64,000 nt of DNA from CBDCWT01 sp965223305 (GCA_965223305.1 CBDCWT010000013.1:62001-126000), one strand, 5' to 3'; positions 43,539 to 53,321 are shown, counted from the stretch's first letter. Numbers and translations: made by a program. Notes: generated from the letters alone by a model not told the origin.

Positions 43539-45601
43539 TCTGAGATCGGTTGCGTCGTTGGCCGCACCGCAACTTTCAGGATTCGATGGTTGCTGGAGTC
43601 GACGACATAGATATTTCCCTCGGAATCGGTCGCCATACCGTGCGGACGGAACAATCTGGATGGGCTGTCTTCAGTTGAACCGATACCAAACAAGAACTTG
43701 CCATCCGTGCTGAAGGCCTGCACTCGGTTGTTCAGGCTGCTGATCCAAACCCGATCGTTCTTGTCAACCATGACACCGATGGGTCCAAACGGGTTCTTCG
43801 AGAACACTGTCTTCATCGATCCAAAGCCGCCAGGACCGTCCGTGCTGTCACTCCAGCTCAGTTCGAACTTTCCGTTGCCAGCGAATCGTTGAACTCTCCC
43901 CATGGCGCCCTCAGTTGTGTAGAGTCGGTTGAGCGAATCCACGGCGATGAAATGTGGGCCACCGAATCGGGACCCGTTGTGCTCCAAACCACCAAACTGG
44001 CCGTCCTTCGTACCGTGTGTACCCCAACTGTTCAGGGGCGTGCCGTCCGTTTTGAAGACCTGAATACGATGGTTGCTTTGGTCAGCCACCAAAACTCGAT
44101 TGTCCGGTGTGACAATCAACCCTCCCGGTTTCGATAGCTCGCCGACTTCGCCGCCGTGGCTACCCCATTCTAGAACCAAATCACCAGAGGCCTCATAAAC
44201 TCGAATCTTGTGCTGCAGCATGAACGAAACGTAAATGAGGCCATCACCGCCAATTGCGATTCCGGCCGCTTGGCTTGATATTCGCTCGACCGGATCATTC
44301 GGCAATGCGAAGCTGCCTAGGAACTTGCCGTCGCTGTCGAACCTCTGTATGCGCGCGTTGTTAACGTCAGTCACATAGACGACGTCGTCGTTCCCAACAG
44401 CTATCCCAATCGGAGATTTGAATTTCCCTGGGGCACTCCCCTCCGAACCCCACTGCCGGATAACGTCAATTGACGGCTCATCGTCATTCGACGCCACAGC
44501 TGACTTTAGCGCAATCCGTTGCAGGTTGCCTTCTTGAATTCCGGTGACGAGTGACTGTCCAAGAGCGTCGATGGCTAAGCTATATAGCCAGCCATTAGCG
44601 ACATCGTGCGTCTGCTGGATATTGAGAGTCGTTGCGTTGATGATTCGGATTCGACCGTCGTTGCAACTGACCGCAACGCTGTCTCTGTTTGGTGTCCAAA
44701 CAACGTCCAGCGGAACTGCATTCTGGATGCGAACGAAGTTTTTCATGCGACCGATCGTCGGTTGCCAAAACCGAACGGTGCGGTCATAGCTTATTGACAC
44801 GATGAGTGGCGGCTCATTAACCCTCCCCGGGCGAACGGCAATGCCGTTGACCTGCTTCGTGTGGTTGTCAAGCGTGCGGACGATATTGCCGGCAGCATTC
44901 CAGACTCGAATCGTCTGATCCGCGCTTCCGGATACGATCTGTTGGTTGGGTAGAAAAGCCACGCAGGTGACTGGTGCTGAATGACCGCGCAGCCGGCGGA
45001 CTGGCTGGTTATCTGTCGTGGAGTTCAGGAACACCGCGCGATCATGGCTGCCAGAGGCAAAGACCTTTGAATCGGCAGACCAAGTGATGGAAAAAACGAC
45101 ATCTTCATGAGCATTCACAGAACGAATGAGTCTTCCAGACGGCCACGAGAAGAGCTGAACACTGCCGTCCTCGCCAGGCGATCCCCCCGCCGCCGCCAGC
45201 CACTTTCCGTCAGGCGAGAAGCGAAGGTCGTGTACCTGGGTTAGGTCCGTATCCAGGCTTCGAACTTGTTTTAAATCGGGCCACGAGTAGTGGTGCACGC
45301 CTGACTGCGAGCCTGAGACCAAACAGTCACCCTTTGGTGAAAACGCCAACGCTGTAATCGGCGGGCCCGCACCGGGTGAGACTGATGTGCAGAATAGACT
45401 AACGCAAACTGAAATCGCAGCGGTATGATTCGGCGCCAATCGAGCGGCCATTTCAATGGCATTGCGTAGCCAGATTCTCGACAACCGGTCGAACTGGAGC
45501 TTGGCGGACCGAACAGAATTCAACACAGGATCATCTCCCGCTTTCGATCGACTTTCATCGATGCACGACGAGTTCGGATGAGGCTGACGTGTGTCAGCCA
45601 A
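43517..45601 (-). CDS. WD40 plus NHL double-propeller protein
   Basis: 694 residues from TTG 45601, which has AAGGAG 4 bp upstream and overlaps the DUF1501 stop by 8 bp. ATG 45451 in the same frame would instead expose a signal-like segment (AAISVCVSLFCTSVSPGAG), so the true start is open. Residues about 80-370 are WD40 blades (VHDLRFSPDGKWLAAAGG, CVAFLPNQQIVSGSADQTIR, SISYDRTVRFWQ). About 385-685 are NHL blades (QWGSEGSAPGKFKSPIGIAV, VYVTDVNNARIQRFDSDGKF, VLVADQSNHRIQVFKTDGTP, IYVVDSSNHRILKV). Both fold as propellers for protein or ligand binding. The last six residues derive from antisense of a transposed reductase fragment, so the natural C-terminus may have been replaced. Confidence 0.87.
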   Translation of the reverse strand: MADTRQPHPNSSCIDESRSKAGDDPVLNSVRSAKLQFDRLSRIWLRNAIEMAARLAPNHTAAISVCVSLFCTSVSPGAGPPITALAFSPKGDCLVSGSQSGVHHYSWPDLKQVRSLDTDLTQVHDLRFSPDGKWLAAAGGSPGEDGSVQLFSWPSGRLIRSVNAHEDVVFSITWSADSKVFASGSHDRAVFLNSTTDNQPVRRLRGHSAPVTCVAFLPNQQIVSGSADQTIRVWNAAGNIVRTLDNHTKQVNGIAVRPGRVNEPPLIVSISYDRTVRFWQPTIGRMKNFVRIQNAVPLDVVWTPNRDSVAVSCNDGRIRIINATTLNIQQTHDVANGWLYSLAIDALGQSLVTGIQEGNLQRIALKSAVASNDDEPSIDVIRQWGSEGSAPGKFKSPIGIAVGNDDVVYVTDVNNARIQRFDSDGKFLGSFALPNDPVERISSQAAGIAIGGDGLIYVSFMLQHKIRVYEASGDLVLEWGSHGGEVGELSKPGGLIVTPDNRVLVADQSNHRIQVFKTDGTPLNSWGTHGTKDGQFGGLEHNGSRFGGPHFIAVDSLNRLYTTEGAMGRVQRFAGNGKFELSWSDSTDGPGGFGSMKTVFSKNPFGPIGVMVDKNDRVWISSLNNRVQAFSTDGKFLFGIGSTEDSPSRLFRPHGMATDSEGNIYVVDSSNHRILKVAVRPTTQPISDYQYFSK

Positions 45602-46958
45602 CGAGCTCCTTGATTACCAATCCGTCTTCGTGCACTACCCGAACCGGCCGTTTGTCTGGAGTGTAGATTCTGGTTTCAGGTCGGATGCCAAGTTGTGTAT
45701 GGACCGTCGCGGCAAGATCGGCGGGAGTGGTCGGGCGATCCTTCGGGCTCTCGCCAATTGAGTCACTGGAGCCGACGACCTGGCCGCCCTGAATACCTCC
45801 TCCCGCAAGAGCGACGCTAAACACTCGGGGCCAATGATCTCGACCGCCCGATACGTTCAATTTTGGTGTACGGCCAAATTCACCCATTGCGACAATTAGC
45901 GTCTCCTCTAGCAAACCTCGCTCATCCAAGTCGCTGACCAGCCCGGCAAATGCCAAGTCGAAGCTTGGGACCAAACCGACGGGCTTTCGAGCCCCCGCAA
46001 AACCGTCCCTCAGTCGAGTCGTCAGGTCAGCGTGAGTATCCCAACCTCGACTGTTGACCGTCACGAAAGAAACTCCGCCCTCAACCAAACGACGAGCCAG
46101 CAGACAGCACTGGCCAATCGTCCGGGGTCCGTATCTCTGACGCACAGCCGCGGGCTCACGTGAGAGATCAAAGGCCTCTTTGGCATCTGGCGAGGTCACC
46201 AGCCGAAACGCCTGCTCGAAGTCCGCATCGAGCGTCCCTGTCGCAGTATTCTCGACCGCTCCGCTCACTCCATCCATTGCAGCGAGAAACCGTTTTCGGC
46301 GACTCATGTGCTGGTCCGTGACCGCGGGATAGAGATCCATGTCGTCGATCTTGAAATTCTGTTTGGCTGGATCGCCACCTACCGAGAAAGGTTGAGTTGA
46401 CGCGGGAAGAAAGCCATTCCCACTCGTATTTCCGCCGCCCACCCGGAAGTTCGGAACAGCAATATTCGACGGCAAGACACTTGTGCCACCACGCAAATGT
46501 GCAACGACGGCACCATGAGTTGCATATTCGAGCACGGGCGACGGTTTGTAGCCAGTCATCATGTAGTGAGTACCTAGGTTGTGTTCTCCCAATGGCGAGG
46601 TCATGGATCGGATGATGGCGATTTTATCCATCTGTTGCGCTACATTGGGCAGATACTCCGAAATGCGAATGCCGTCGACCGTCGTGGGGATGGAATCGAA
46701 CGGGCCGCGCACCTCCGCTGGAGCGTCAGGCTTGACATCGAACGTCTCAAGGTGGCTTGGCCCACCGTCCAGCCAAATGAGGATGCAGCTCTTGGCTTTC
46801 GCATGAAGCTCGGGCTCGCGTGCCGCAGCCGTTGCCCGACGACTTGCAAAGATGTCTGCCAGGCCGAGCCCGAAAGCTGAAAGTCCTCCAGCTAGCAGCG
46901 CGTCGCGGCGACTCACTCGTCCGCAGCCACAAACGGGAAATCGCTCAAGACGTTTCAT
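45594..46958 (-). CDS. DUF1501 family secreted protein
   Basis: About 454 residues from ATG 46958, chosen for GGAG 6 bp upstream; the frame also opens at 46970. The Tat-like leader is RVSRRDALLAGGLSAFGLGL. Hallmarks are CILIWLDGGPSHLETFDVKP, IIRSMTSPLGEHNLGTHYMM, VAMGEFGRTPKLNVSGGRDH and WPRVFSVALAGGGIQGGQVV, with the TPADLAATVHTQLGIRPETR ending. This is the TPADLA subtype, like the lone copy at 3373 and unlike the longer type at 38431 and 59001. It overlaps the WD40-NHL gene, so the two are translationally coupled, and it follows a DUF1549/DUF1553 gene 292 bp upstream. Confidence 0.92.
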   Translation of the reverse strand: MKRLERFPVCGCGRVSRRDALLAGGLSAFGLGLADIFASRRATAAAREPELHAKAKSCILIWLDGGPSHLETFDVKPDAPAEVRGPFDSIPTTVDGIRISEYLPNVAQQMDKIAIIRSMTSPLGEHNLGTHYMMTGYKPSPVLEYATHGAVVAHLRGGTSVLPSNIAVPNFRVGGGNTSGNGFLPASTQPFSVGGDPAKQNFKIDDMDLYPAVTDQHMSRRKRFLAAMDGVSGAVENTATGTLDADFEQAFRLVTSPDAKEAFDLSREPAAVRQRYGPRTIGQCCLLARRLVEGGVSFVTVNSRGWDTHADLTTRLRDGFAGARKPVGLVPSFDLAFAGLVSDLDERGLLEETLIVAMGEFGRTPKLNVSGGRDHWPRVFSVALAGGGIQGGQVVGSSDSIGESPKDRPTTPADLAATVHTQLGIRPETRIYTPDKRPVRVVHEDGLVIKELVG

Positions 46959-46991
46959 GGATATCTCCATCGTGTAGGCTTAGGAGTCGTC

Positions 46992-47097
46992 CAACAATAG
47001 GTTGCCGATATTCATCCCCCTCACCCTGCCCTCTCCCCCTGCTATTCTCGCTGCGCGAGGCAGGGGAGAGGGAACAGAAGTCGGCAACTTATTGTTG
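46992..47097. repeat. 106-bp foldback element
   Basis: CAACAATAGGTTGCCGA (46992-47008) pairs with TCGGCAACTTATTGTTG (47081-47097), 16 of 17 plus a G-U. Inside, CCCTCTCCCCCTG pairs with CAGGGGAGAGGG and CTCGC with GCGAG. The inner tract matches the C/T-rich repeat common in planctomycete intergenic DNA. It lies between two genes of the same strand and might act as a terminator or processing hairpin. A partial copy is at 20974. Confidence 0.7.
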
Positions 47098-47249
47098 AGA
47101 TTCGTCCGATTTAAGCGTGGCTGCGGCTTCCAGCTGCTGCACTGGGGCAAGATGCCCAGCCACTTACTGCCCGTTCGAGCAGTCCTAATTCGCGTCACAA
47201 ACCCATTTGTTGGTTGCTACCCAACGACTCTCAATACTTGCGTCAATAG

Positions 47250-49400
47250 CTACTGATTGTGAGTGAATTCACGAGATGACAGGAGACTCCAAAGGAGGTC
47301 CTCGAGAATCTCACGACGATCGTGTTCGTTACTTGCGTGCTCTAACTCTTCCTGAATTACGCTTGTTTCGTGTTCTGAGGGTGATCGAATCAGAGCGCGG
47401 TTGAACAACTCACGCAAAATTTCGTCGCTGGATCGGCGCTCCTTCAATAGCTTGCGTAGTAAACCGTTGGCAGATGCGATCTTCCTGTTGACGAGTGGAC
47501 CGTTGAGCAGATGCAGCTTGCGCTGGAGGCCACCGGTTCCAGACGTTTGCCCACTTTCGCACGACACTTCACGCGAACAACGGCCAAGAACGTCCAACGA
47601 CTTTGAAGGAATCGCCGGATCGTAGAACGAGATGGCTCGAGTTCCCGACGGTTTGTCCCCATAGCGGTCCCAAACACCGGTCACGTCTGAGATCGCATCC
47701 GCCAGCACTTCCGCGTCAAGTGGCCGAGTCAGCGCGTGAGAGTAGTATCGTTCCTCGCGCACGCCTGGGACTGGACTGGAACTTCTCTGATACGCAGCAC
47801 TACTGGCAATCAACCGAATTGAGTACCGCAAGTCGTACCCATGCAACACAAAGTCGTCAGCCAACCGCTGCAGCAGCTTCGGATGCGACGGAAGATTGGT
47901 TTGCCTCATGTCGTCGGGCGGTTCGACAAGTCCCCTCCCCATCATGGCTCGCCATAAACGATTGACAATCGCCTTCGCAAAGTAAGGATTGTCTGAGTCG
48001 GTAAGCCATTCCGCGAGTACTTGGCGGCTTTCGGCGTTGGCCTCTATGAAATCGCCACCCGGAATCTTGGCTTTCGCGGGCTCTCCGGTTCTGGGATGGG
48101 TGACTTGCCCACGCTTGGTCGTGCGGACGATTCGCCCTTGGTCGAGCTTGGCAAATACGGCGGCGAGGCCGTGGTAGTCGTCTTGAGACCATTGGTCAAG
48201 TGGATGATTGTGGCAGTTGGCACAACGCATCCTCACCGCCATGAACAGTTCACTAGTGAACTCGGCCTGATTCCGGGCTCCTGCGACAGTGCGATAAAAG
48301 TTCGCGGGACCAATCTCGTGTGAGTCTCCGCTGGACGTGAGCAAATCCCGGACCACGATGTTGTAAGGTGTGCCCTTGCTGATTTGCTGGCGTAACCATG
48401 CGTAGTATTTATCGGCTCCCTCGGACGACCGCCCCGCCCCTTTACCGTTCGGCTTGATCCTGAGCAACTTACCAATTCGATACGTCCAGAAATCGACGTA
48501 CTCTTCGGAATCAAGCAACTCGTCAATCAGTATCTGACGCTTTTCTCTGCGTGAATCCCCAAGAAACGACTCGATCTGCGAAGACGTCGGCAGCCGACCT
48601 GTCAAATCCAGATACAATCGCCGGGCGAAAGCCGCGTCATCGACCTGTGCAGCGACGGGCAACTGAAGCGTGTTCAGCGTATCAAGCACGTAGTCGTCAA
48701 TGTAGTTCCAGCGAGGTGAGCCCGATAGATCGACTGATTCGCCCGAGTAGGGAAGTATAAGCTCAAGCGGCGACACTCGGTCGAGGAAACGGGCCGTCAC
48801 CACATGTCGCCCGCGACGACGGAGTGTCACCTTCAGAGAATCGTCGTCAATCACGACAGCATCCGGGTCTTCTGCCTCAAACACCGTCCATCGCGAGACG
48901 TCTTCGCTCGTACCATCGCTGAACTCTGCTTCCGATCGTAGCCGAACTTGCCCGCCGACCTCGGTTGCAACGAATGTCTTGGGCGTCACCCTGAACTCTA
49001 TCAAACTGCGTCCAGAGGCCCGAGTCGCTCCTTGCCGTATCCAAGTTTCAAGAATACGACAAGCCGAACTGTCGCTGTCGAACCGAAGTCCACCACCGTG
49101 TTCCAATTCCTCTGTCGGCTTCCGAATCACGAGACTTAGATCGGGACGAGCCGTGTTCACTCGTCGCCCTTCGAATGCTCTTGCTATTGACACATAGTCA
49201 AATGCGGCATCACCACCGTAGAGCGATAGCTTGAATCCACCTCGACCTTTGGCGGAACCGTGGCAGGCTCCCACGTTACATCCTGCCTTTGTAAGCACTG
49301 GGATCACCTGAGTGTCAAAGTTAATCAGGTCATCCCCCGATGTGACGCCGGTCAGAAGCACGACGGCGGCAATTGCCATCGCTGTGTTGCCACTTCTCAT
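47250..49400 (-). CDS. DUF1549/DUF1553 exported protein with cytochrome-like motifs
   Basis: 716 residues with a signal peptide (TAMAIAAVVLLTGVTSGDD). The N-terminal segment has the CNVGACHGSAKGRGGFKLSL motif (CX4CH rather than CXXCH) typical of this subtype. It is followed by an Ig-like stretch (VTPKTFVATEVGGQVRLRSE), DUF1549 (RRLYLDLTGRLPTSSQIESF), a CXXCH at MRCANCHNHPLDQWSQDDYH, and DUF1553 (NPYFAKAIVNRLWRAMMGRG through LYSIRLIASS-like helices). It is the shorter, Ig-containing class usually found with TPADLA-type DUF1501 proteins, which fits its downstream neighbour. The start lies 3 bp from the end of the thioredoxin-like gene, so these two are coupled. Confidence 0.9.
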   Translation of the reverse strand: MRSGNTAMAIAAVVLLTGVTSGDDLINFDTQVIPVLTKAGCNVGACHGSAKGRGGFKLSLYGGDAAFDYVSIARAFEGRRVNTARPDLSLVIRKPTEELEHGGGLRFDSDSSACRILETWIRQGATRASGRSLIEFRVTPKTFVATEVGGQVRLRSEAEFSDGTSEDVSRWTVFEAEDPDAVVIDDDSLKVTLRRRGRHVVTARFLDRVSPLELILPYSGESVDLSGSPRWNYIDDYVLDTLNTLQLPVAAQVDDAAFARRLYLDLTGRLPTSSQIESFLGDSRREKRQILIDELLDSEEYVDFWTYRIGKLLRIKPNGKGAGRSSEGADKYYAWLRQQISKGTPYNIVVRDLLTSSGDSHEIGPANFYRTVAGARNQAEFTSELFMAVRMRCANCHNHPLDQWSQDDYHGLAAVFAKLDQGRIVRTTKRGQVTHPRTGEPAKAKIPGGDFIEANAESRQVLAEWLTDSDNPYFAKAIVNRLWRAMMGRGLVEPPDDMRQTNLPSHPKLLQRLADDFVLHGYDLRYSIRLIASSAAYQRSSSPVPGVREERYYSHALTRPLDAEVLADAISDVTGVWDRYGDKPSGTRAISFYDPAIPSKSLDVLGRCSREVSCESGQTSGTGGLQRKLHLLNGPLVNRKIASANGLLRKLLKERRSSDEILRELFNRALIRSPSEHETSVIQEELEHASNEHDRREILEDLLWSLLSSREFTHNQ

Positions 49401-49403
49401 TTC

Positions 49404-50423
49404 TCAGCGCTCGCTCTTCGGACGGTCAGCAGGTTTGGTGGTTGTATCATCTGCACTGTGTTTGGTTGTTTTCTTTTGTTGGGTCTTGTGGCTCTCGGAA
49501 CCGTACTTCTTCGCCCACTGCCTGATGATTCTCTGAGCGGACTCCGTGCCGTAGTTGGCATCCTTAATCCGCGATGCAATGACACCGATGGCCGCCTGGG
49601 CCTCTTGGTCGCCATCGATCGACTTCTCAATCTCGGCGGCAACACGAGCAACGACTTCGGGAGTGTTTGACTTCTGAATCAGCTCACGCAACTTGGCCTG
49701 CAACTCAGGCTGCAAGTCTTGTGCGCCTCGACCGGGCCGACTTCGCTTTCTCATGCTTTCCATGTAGCGCTGCAGTCCCAGCTCTTTGACGCCGGGCTCT
49801 TTGCCGCCAACGACCTGTGTAATGGCCTTGGCAATTCTTGGCGCGTCTATCGCTGCGGTGGGTTGGATGATTGCGAAGTTGGCTGTGACCGTCCCTTTGT
49901 CCGCCACGAGAACGGTGACAGTGACTTTGCGGTTCAAACCGTAACTGCCGGGACCTTCTTGACCTTCGTCCGACAGTCCAATGCGCACGCCGCGCGGCAG
50001 CGCGCGACGAGCTCGTTTGATTCGTTCCTCGAGTGCCGTTACGTCGTCACCGAGAAAAACAACCGCTGACTCAAGGCCGTCTTTCTTGCGTGTTGCGGCG
50101 TAGTTCATAACCGATCGAGTCAAACCGATTGACGGGCGAGTGATCTCGTGAACGAAGAAGATAATTGTAGGCTTCTTCCACATTGCCTCCGAGGCGATGT
50201 TCTCGCTAGCTTGCTCGTCGAATATCCCCGTGATTCGGAAAGGCACCATCGTTTCGCCGACCTGAGGCCCGGAAAAAACTCGCTCCGCAACGGGCTCTTT
50301 TTCCACGGCAACACGATCGTTGGCCGAGTTGCGAGTTCCCGACTTAACGTTTTTGTCCTGAGCGGAAAGTGAGACAGACACGGCAAACAAACAAGCGACC
50401 AGTTTTACGTTGGCTATCTTCAT
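49404..50423 (-). CDS. Exported thioredoxin-fold-like protein of unknown function
   Basis: About 339 residues from ATG 50423 (a longer frame begins at 50456), with a signal peptide (VKLVACLFAVSVSLSAQDK). Residues about 60-215 look like a redoxin/thioredoxin-like fold: PQVGETMVPFRITGIFD, KPTIIFFVHEITRPSIGLTR, VTVTVLVADKGTVTANFAII. There is no CxxC at the place where the active site would be. The C-terminal half is charged and helical (LQPELQAKLRELIQ, AAIGVIASRIKDANYG) and ends in a lysine-rich tail. It is first in a tight minus-strand operon with the DUF1549/DUF1553 gene. A carrier or scaffold role is a guess; redox catalysis is unlikely without cysteines. Confidence 0.65.
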   Translation of the reverse strand: MKIANVKLVACLFAVSVSLSAQDKNVKSGTRNSANDRVAVEKEPVAERVFSGPQVGETMVPFRITGIFDEQASENIASEAMWKKPTIIFFVHEITRPSIGLTRSVMNYAATRKKDGLESAVVFLGDDVTALEERIKRARRALPRGVRIGLSDEGQEGPGSYGLNRKVTVTVLVADKGTVTANFAIIQPTAAIDAPRIAKAITQVVGGKEPGVKELGLQRYMESMRKRSRPGRGAQDLQPELQAKLRELIQKSNTPEVVARVAAEIEKSIDGDQEAQAAIGVIASRIKDANYGTESAQRIIRQWAKKYGSESHKTQQKKTTKHSADDTTTKPADRPKSER

Positions 50424-50759
50424 CGTCCGTCTCTCGATAAATCTGTTGGGCAGCACTCCGGAAGAACAACCAAATCCCTCCGACTCTTAAGTTGACCCAA
50501 ATCCTGGATCACCTTCATGGTACCCAGGCAAGCCGAAGACTTTAAGTCCAGCCGACTGATGCTCTGGTACAAGCAGTCTCGCGGCAATACTCTATCTCAG
50601 CATCTCCGACACCGTGGAGCAGGCCGAGTCTATGCACGGTTTAGAGCGTCAGCGCCGAGGCGTGCGGCGCGTTATGCTAACGGGAGCAGCCACCAGCTGC
50701 AAAGGCGGACACGACGTGAAGCCCTCTCGGAATGAGGTACGGCAGTAGCGAGCAACGAC
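50424..50759. other. Gene-free divergent intergenic stretch
   Basis: Contains the divergent promoters for the minus-strand operon and for the small gene at 50760. A 72-codon frame (50517-50735) is arginine-rich and unlike a protein. No repeat or hairpin stands out. Confidence 0.5.
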
Positions 50760-50960
50760 ATGAACAGCTTTCTTGCAGACGGCCGGGAGCGCTACCTGAA
50801 GGCGCTGGTGGTTGAGTTCACGTCCGATTTAGCGAAATTGGATTTGGCTTTGGAGCGGGCTGTTACAGAAGATGAGAGAGCGAGACTGCGGGAGCGGCGC
50901 CAAGAATTCATCAGACGCTACAACGAGCGGTGTGATGCATCGGATGACTGCTTGTACTAG
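50760..50960 (+). CDS. Small charged helical hypothetical protein
   Basis: 66 residues from ATG 50760 with a weak ribosome site. Almost entirely helical and highly charged: KALVVEFTSDLAKLDLALER, then ERARLRERRQEFIRRYNERC. A short coiled coil is likely, and there are two cysteines at the C-terminus (C58, C64). No signal peptide and no recognised family. It is followed after 112 bp by a larger gene of unknown function on the same strand. Confidence 0.5.
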   Translation: MNSFLADGRERYLKALVVEFTSDLAKLDLALERAVTEDERARLRERRQEFIRRYNERCDASDDCLY

Positions 50961-51072
50961 GCGCAGCGAGTGAGATCGAAAGCTACTGTATCACGCGGAC
51001 CAAACAAGAATAGGTACGGCGGTTCAGCAGTTGACTGTGTTGAGTTCGTGGAGGCGGTGACGGGAACCAGCA

Positions 51073-51963
51073 ATGTCTGCCATCAATTGGGAGCGAGCGC
51101 GCCGCATCTTTGGGTTTCCCAGCGCTCCAAAGCAGGTCTGGCAACAACAGTTCGACGGCTTTGACGAGGCCCTCGTGCGGCTCGCTTCCAGCCATTGGCG
51201 TGCCGTGGATTTTGGCGATCTTTGGTACTACCACCACGACCTAGCCTATGTGGAGCTGCAGCCGGACTTGTTTGCGTACGTCTTTCCGATGTGCTTGATG
51301 GATTGGCATGATTCGCTCTTGCGCAACAAGCCGTGCTCACACGGTGACTCAGAGTTCCACTACGGCGTACAGCGTGGAGAGATCTTTGAGCGAATGATGA
51401 GCCCGGTGCAGCGAACACAGACCTTTGAGTTTTTTCGCGACAGCTTCCTCGACAGGTTAGATCGCGAACGAGGCTTTGTGTACGATGGCATGAATACCCC
51501 AGCCTACGGATGGATGGGACGCTTCAACTCCCTTGGGCTCGTTGTGCCGCATATTGACATGTTTTGGGAGCCGTGGTGGTCGCTTGAGACGCCAGGACGG
51601 GCCGTGGCAGCGTTGCAATACTGTTCGGGACTGATGTACTTTGCCGATGAAAATCCGCTCTTCGACATGTGGACTCCGGATTGCGGAGGGGGTGAACCTT
51701 GTCTGTGGTGCGATGATAGCCACATTCACGAGGCTGGATGGCTTCCCGAGAATGTGGAATTCGTCCGGAGACACCTAACCGTTGCTTTTGTCCTTGGGAA
51801 GGTGAAGGACGCGGCGACCGTGCTGCAAGCTCAACCCGAGCGAAAAGTTGCACAACGGGTGTTGTGTGATTTGCCTTCGCACGTGGACCACGTCGCGGCA
51901 AGAGTCGCAGAACTGCCTGACATTCTGAGCTCTGCCGACAAGCCATTCGAATGGAGCGTCTAG
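51073..51963 (+). CDS. Conserved-looking hypothetical cytoplasmic protein
   Basis: 296 residues from ATG 51073 with protein-like codon use throughout. No signal peptide, TM segment or family motif that I recognise. It is rich in tryptophan and aromatic residues (SHWRAVDFGDLWYYHHDLAY, MFWEPWWSLETPGRAVAALQ) with a His/Asp/Cys patch (DCGGGEPCLWCDDSHIHEAG) that could bind a metal. The C-terminal third is helical. A secreted hydrolase gene follows after 38 bp on the same strand, but the products act in different compartments. I can give no function. Confidence 0.6.
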   Translation: MSAINWERARRIFGFPSAPKQVWQQQFDGFDEALVRLASSHWRAVDFGDLWYYHHDLAYVELQPDLFAYVFPMCLMDWHDSLLRNKPCSHGDSEFHYGVQRGEIFERMMSPVQRTQTFEFFRDSFLDRLDRERGFVYDGMNTPAYGWMGRFNSLGLVVPHIDMFWEPWWSLETPGRAVAALQYCSGLMYFADENPLFDMWTPDCGGGEPCLWCDDSHIHEAGWLPENVEFVRRHLTVAFVLGKVKDAATVLQAQPERKVAQRVLCDLPSHVDHVAARVAELPDILSSADKPFEWSV

Positions 51964-52001
51964 AAACCGCTTAGCGCCCCGAACACAGGAGAAATGTTGC
52001 A

Positions 52002-53255
52002 ATGGCTCCTGCCCGCTGGCCAGGCTGTTTCCTCTTTTTCTCTTCGCTGGTCCTCGTAGCGTCGCAGATCGCTGAACCCAACGACAACTCTGTGAAGGAG
52101 ACGCCGGCCAGCCACGGGAATCAGGTCCCGCCGGCCGACTTGGCGCCGTTCTTTCGACCACCGGCAGAGTACCAATCCAAGTTCGGCACGTTTCGGTCGC
52201 CCCTGTTGTTTGCCGATGGCTCGCAAGTCAAGACAGCCGCCGACTGGCAGCGGCGCCGCGAGGAGATACTGTCCACATGGCACCGGAAGATGGGGCACTG
52301 GCCACCTCTAGCCGAACGGCCACGTGTCGAGACGGTGGTGACCACACGCCGGGAGAACATCACGCAGCATCAACTGCAGCTGGGAATCGCGGTCGAGGGC
52401 GACATGGTTAATGGCTTGTTACTCGTGCCGGATGGAAGTGGCCCGTTTCCCGCAGTCTTGGTCGTGTACTACGACGCGCAAACGGGCGTTGGGTTAGGAA
52501 CCAAGATGCGAGATTATGGCTGGCAGTTGGCTAAGCGAGGTTTTATCACCCTGTCGCTCGGCAAGCCGACCTCGCGTATCGACTTCGATAACCCGGATAA
52601 CGTACGAGGGGTGACCTATTTCGGTCCGGCGGGAAAGCCGGCGCTCGTGCAGCCGCTCTCGCTGCTGGCCTACGTGGCCGCAAACGCCCACACGGCGCTT
52701 GCCCAACGTCCTGACGTGTGCCCGGACCGAATCGGGATCGTCGGGCATTCCTTCGGAGGCAAGTGGGCTCTGTTCGCCTCCTGTCTCTACGACAGATTCG
52801 CCTGCGCCGTCTGGTCGGACCCGGGGATCGTGTTCGACGAACGAGACCGGCGCAAACAGAACCCCGGCGGCAGCGTGAACTACTGGGACGTCTGGTACCT
52901 TGGTTTCGAGTTGGGGAAAGTACCGGATCCAGCTAACCTGGGCGGATTCCGCAAGCTCCCCAGCGAAGGCCAGGCGCGTACTGGTGCGTACAAGAGTCTG
53001 GTTGAAGGTGGGCATGAGCTGGTCGAACTCCACGCCCTGATGGCCCCCCGCCCGCTGCTCGTCTCGGGCGGCACTGCTGACCTGCCCGAGCGCTGGCAGG
53101 CGCTGAACCACACGATCGCGGTAAACAAGCTGCTCGGCTACGAGCATCGGGTGGCGATGACGAACCGTCAGTCACACGCGCCGACCAAAGAGGCCAACGA
53201 AAAGGTCTACCGGTTTTTCCAATGGTGGCTAGGTGATGCGCTGGAGCGGAGGTAA
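52002..53255 (+). CDS. Secreted alpha/beta hydrolase (dienelactone-hydrolase/acetyl-esterase-like)
   Basis: 417 residues; ATG 52002 with AGGAG 10 bp upstream. A hydrophobic leader (GCFLFFSSLVLVASQIAE) is followed by the planctomycete N-terminal block PLLFADGSQVKTAADWQRRR with WHRKMGHWPPL. The fold core has the nucleophile elbow GIVGHSFGGKWALFA (Ser), a probable acid in VSGGTADLPERW and the catalytic His in MTNRQSHAPT. Such proteins cleave esters or related bonds in carbohydrate-derived substrates; the exact substrate is unknown. Its catalytic region is strikingly close to the C-terminal half of the 54239 gene on the opposite strand, so the two are paralogues from a fairly recent duplication. 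Confidence 0.85.
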   Translation: MAPARWPGCFLFFSSLVLVASQIAEPNDNSVKETPASHGNQVPPADLAPFFRPPAEYQSKFGTFRSPLLFADGSQVKTAADWQRRREEILSTWHRKMGHWPPLAERPRVETVVTTRRENITQHQLQLGIAVEGDMVNGLLLVPDGSGPFPAVLVVYYDAQTGVGLGTKMRDYGWQLAKRGFITLSLGKPTSRIDFDNPDNVRGVTYFGPAGKPALVQPLSLLAYVAANAHTALAQRPDVCPDRIGIVGHSFGGKWALFASCLYDRFACAVWSDPGIVFDERDRRKQNPGGSVNYWDVWYLGFELGKVPDPANLGGFRKLPSEGQARTGAYKSLVEGGHELVELHALMAPRPLLVSGGTADLPERWQALNHTIAVNKLLGYEHRVAMTNRQSHAPTKEANEKVYRFFQWWLGDALERR

Positions 53256-53321
53256 GCCGGCTCACTCTGCAGCATGGGACGAGAGTCGCTGCTCGGGGCG
53301 GGCCGATCCCAATAACCCGGG

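Noticed and set aside
50517..50735. 72-codon frame upstream of the small charged protein
   Set aside because: Arginine-rich, no ribosome site, no family resemblance.
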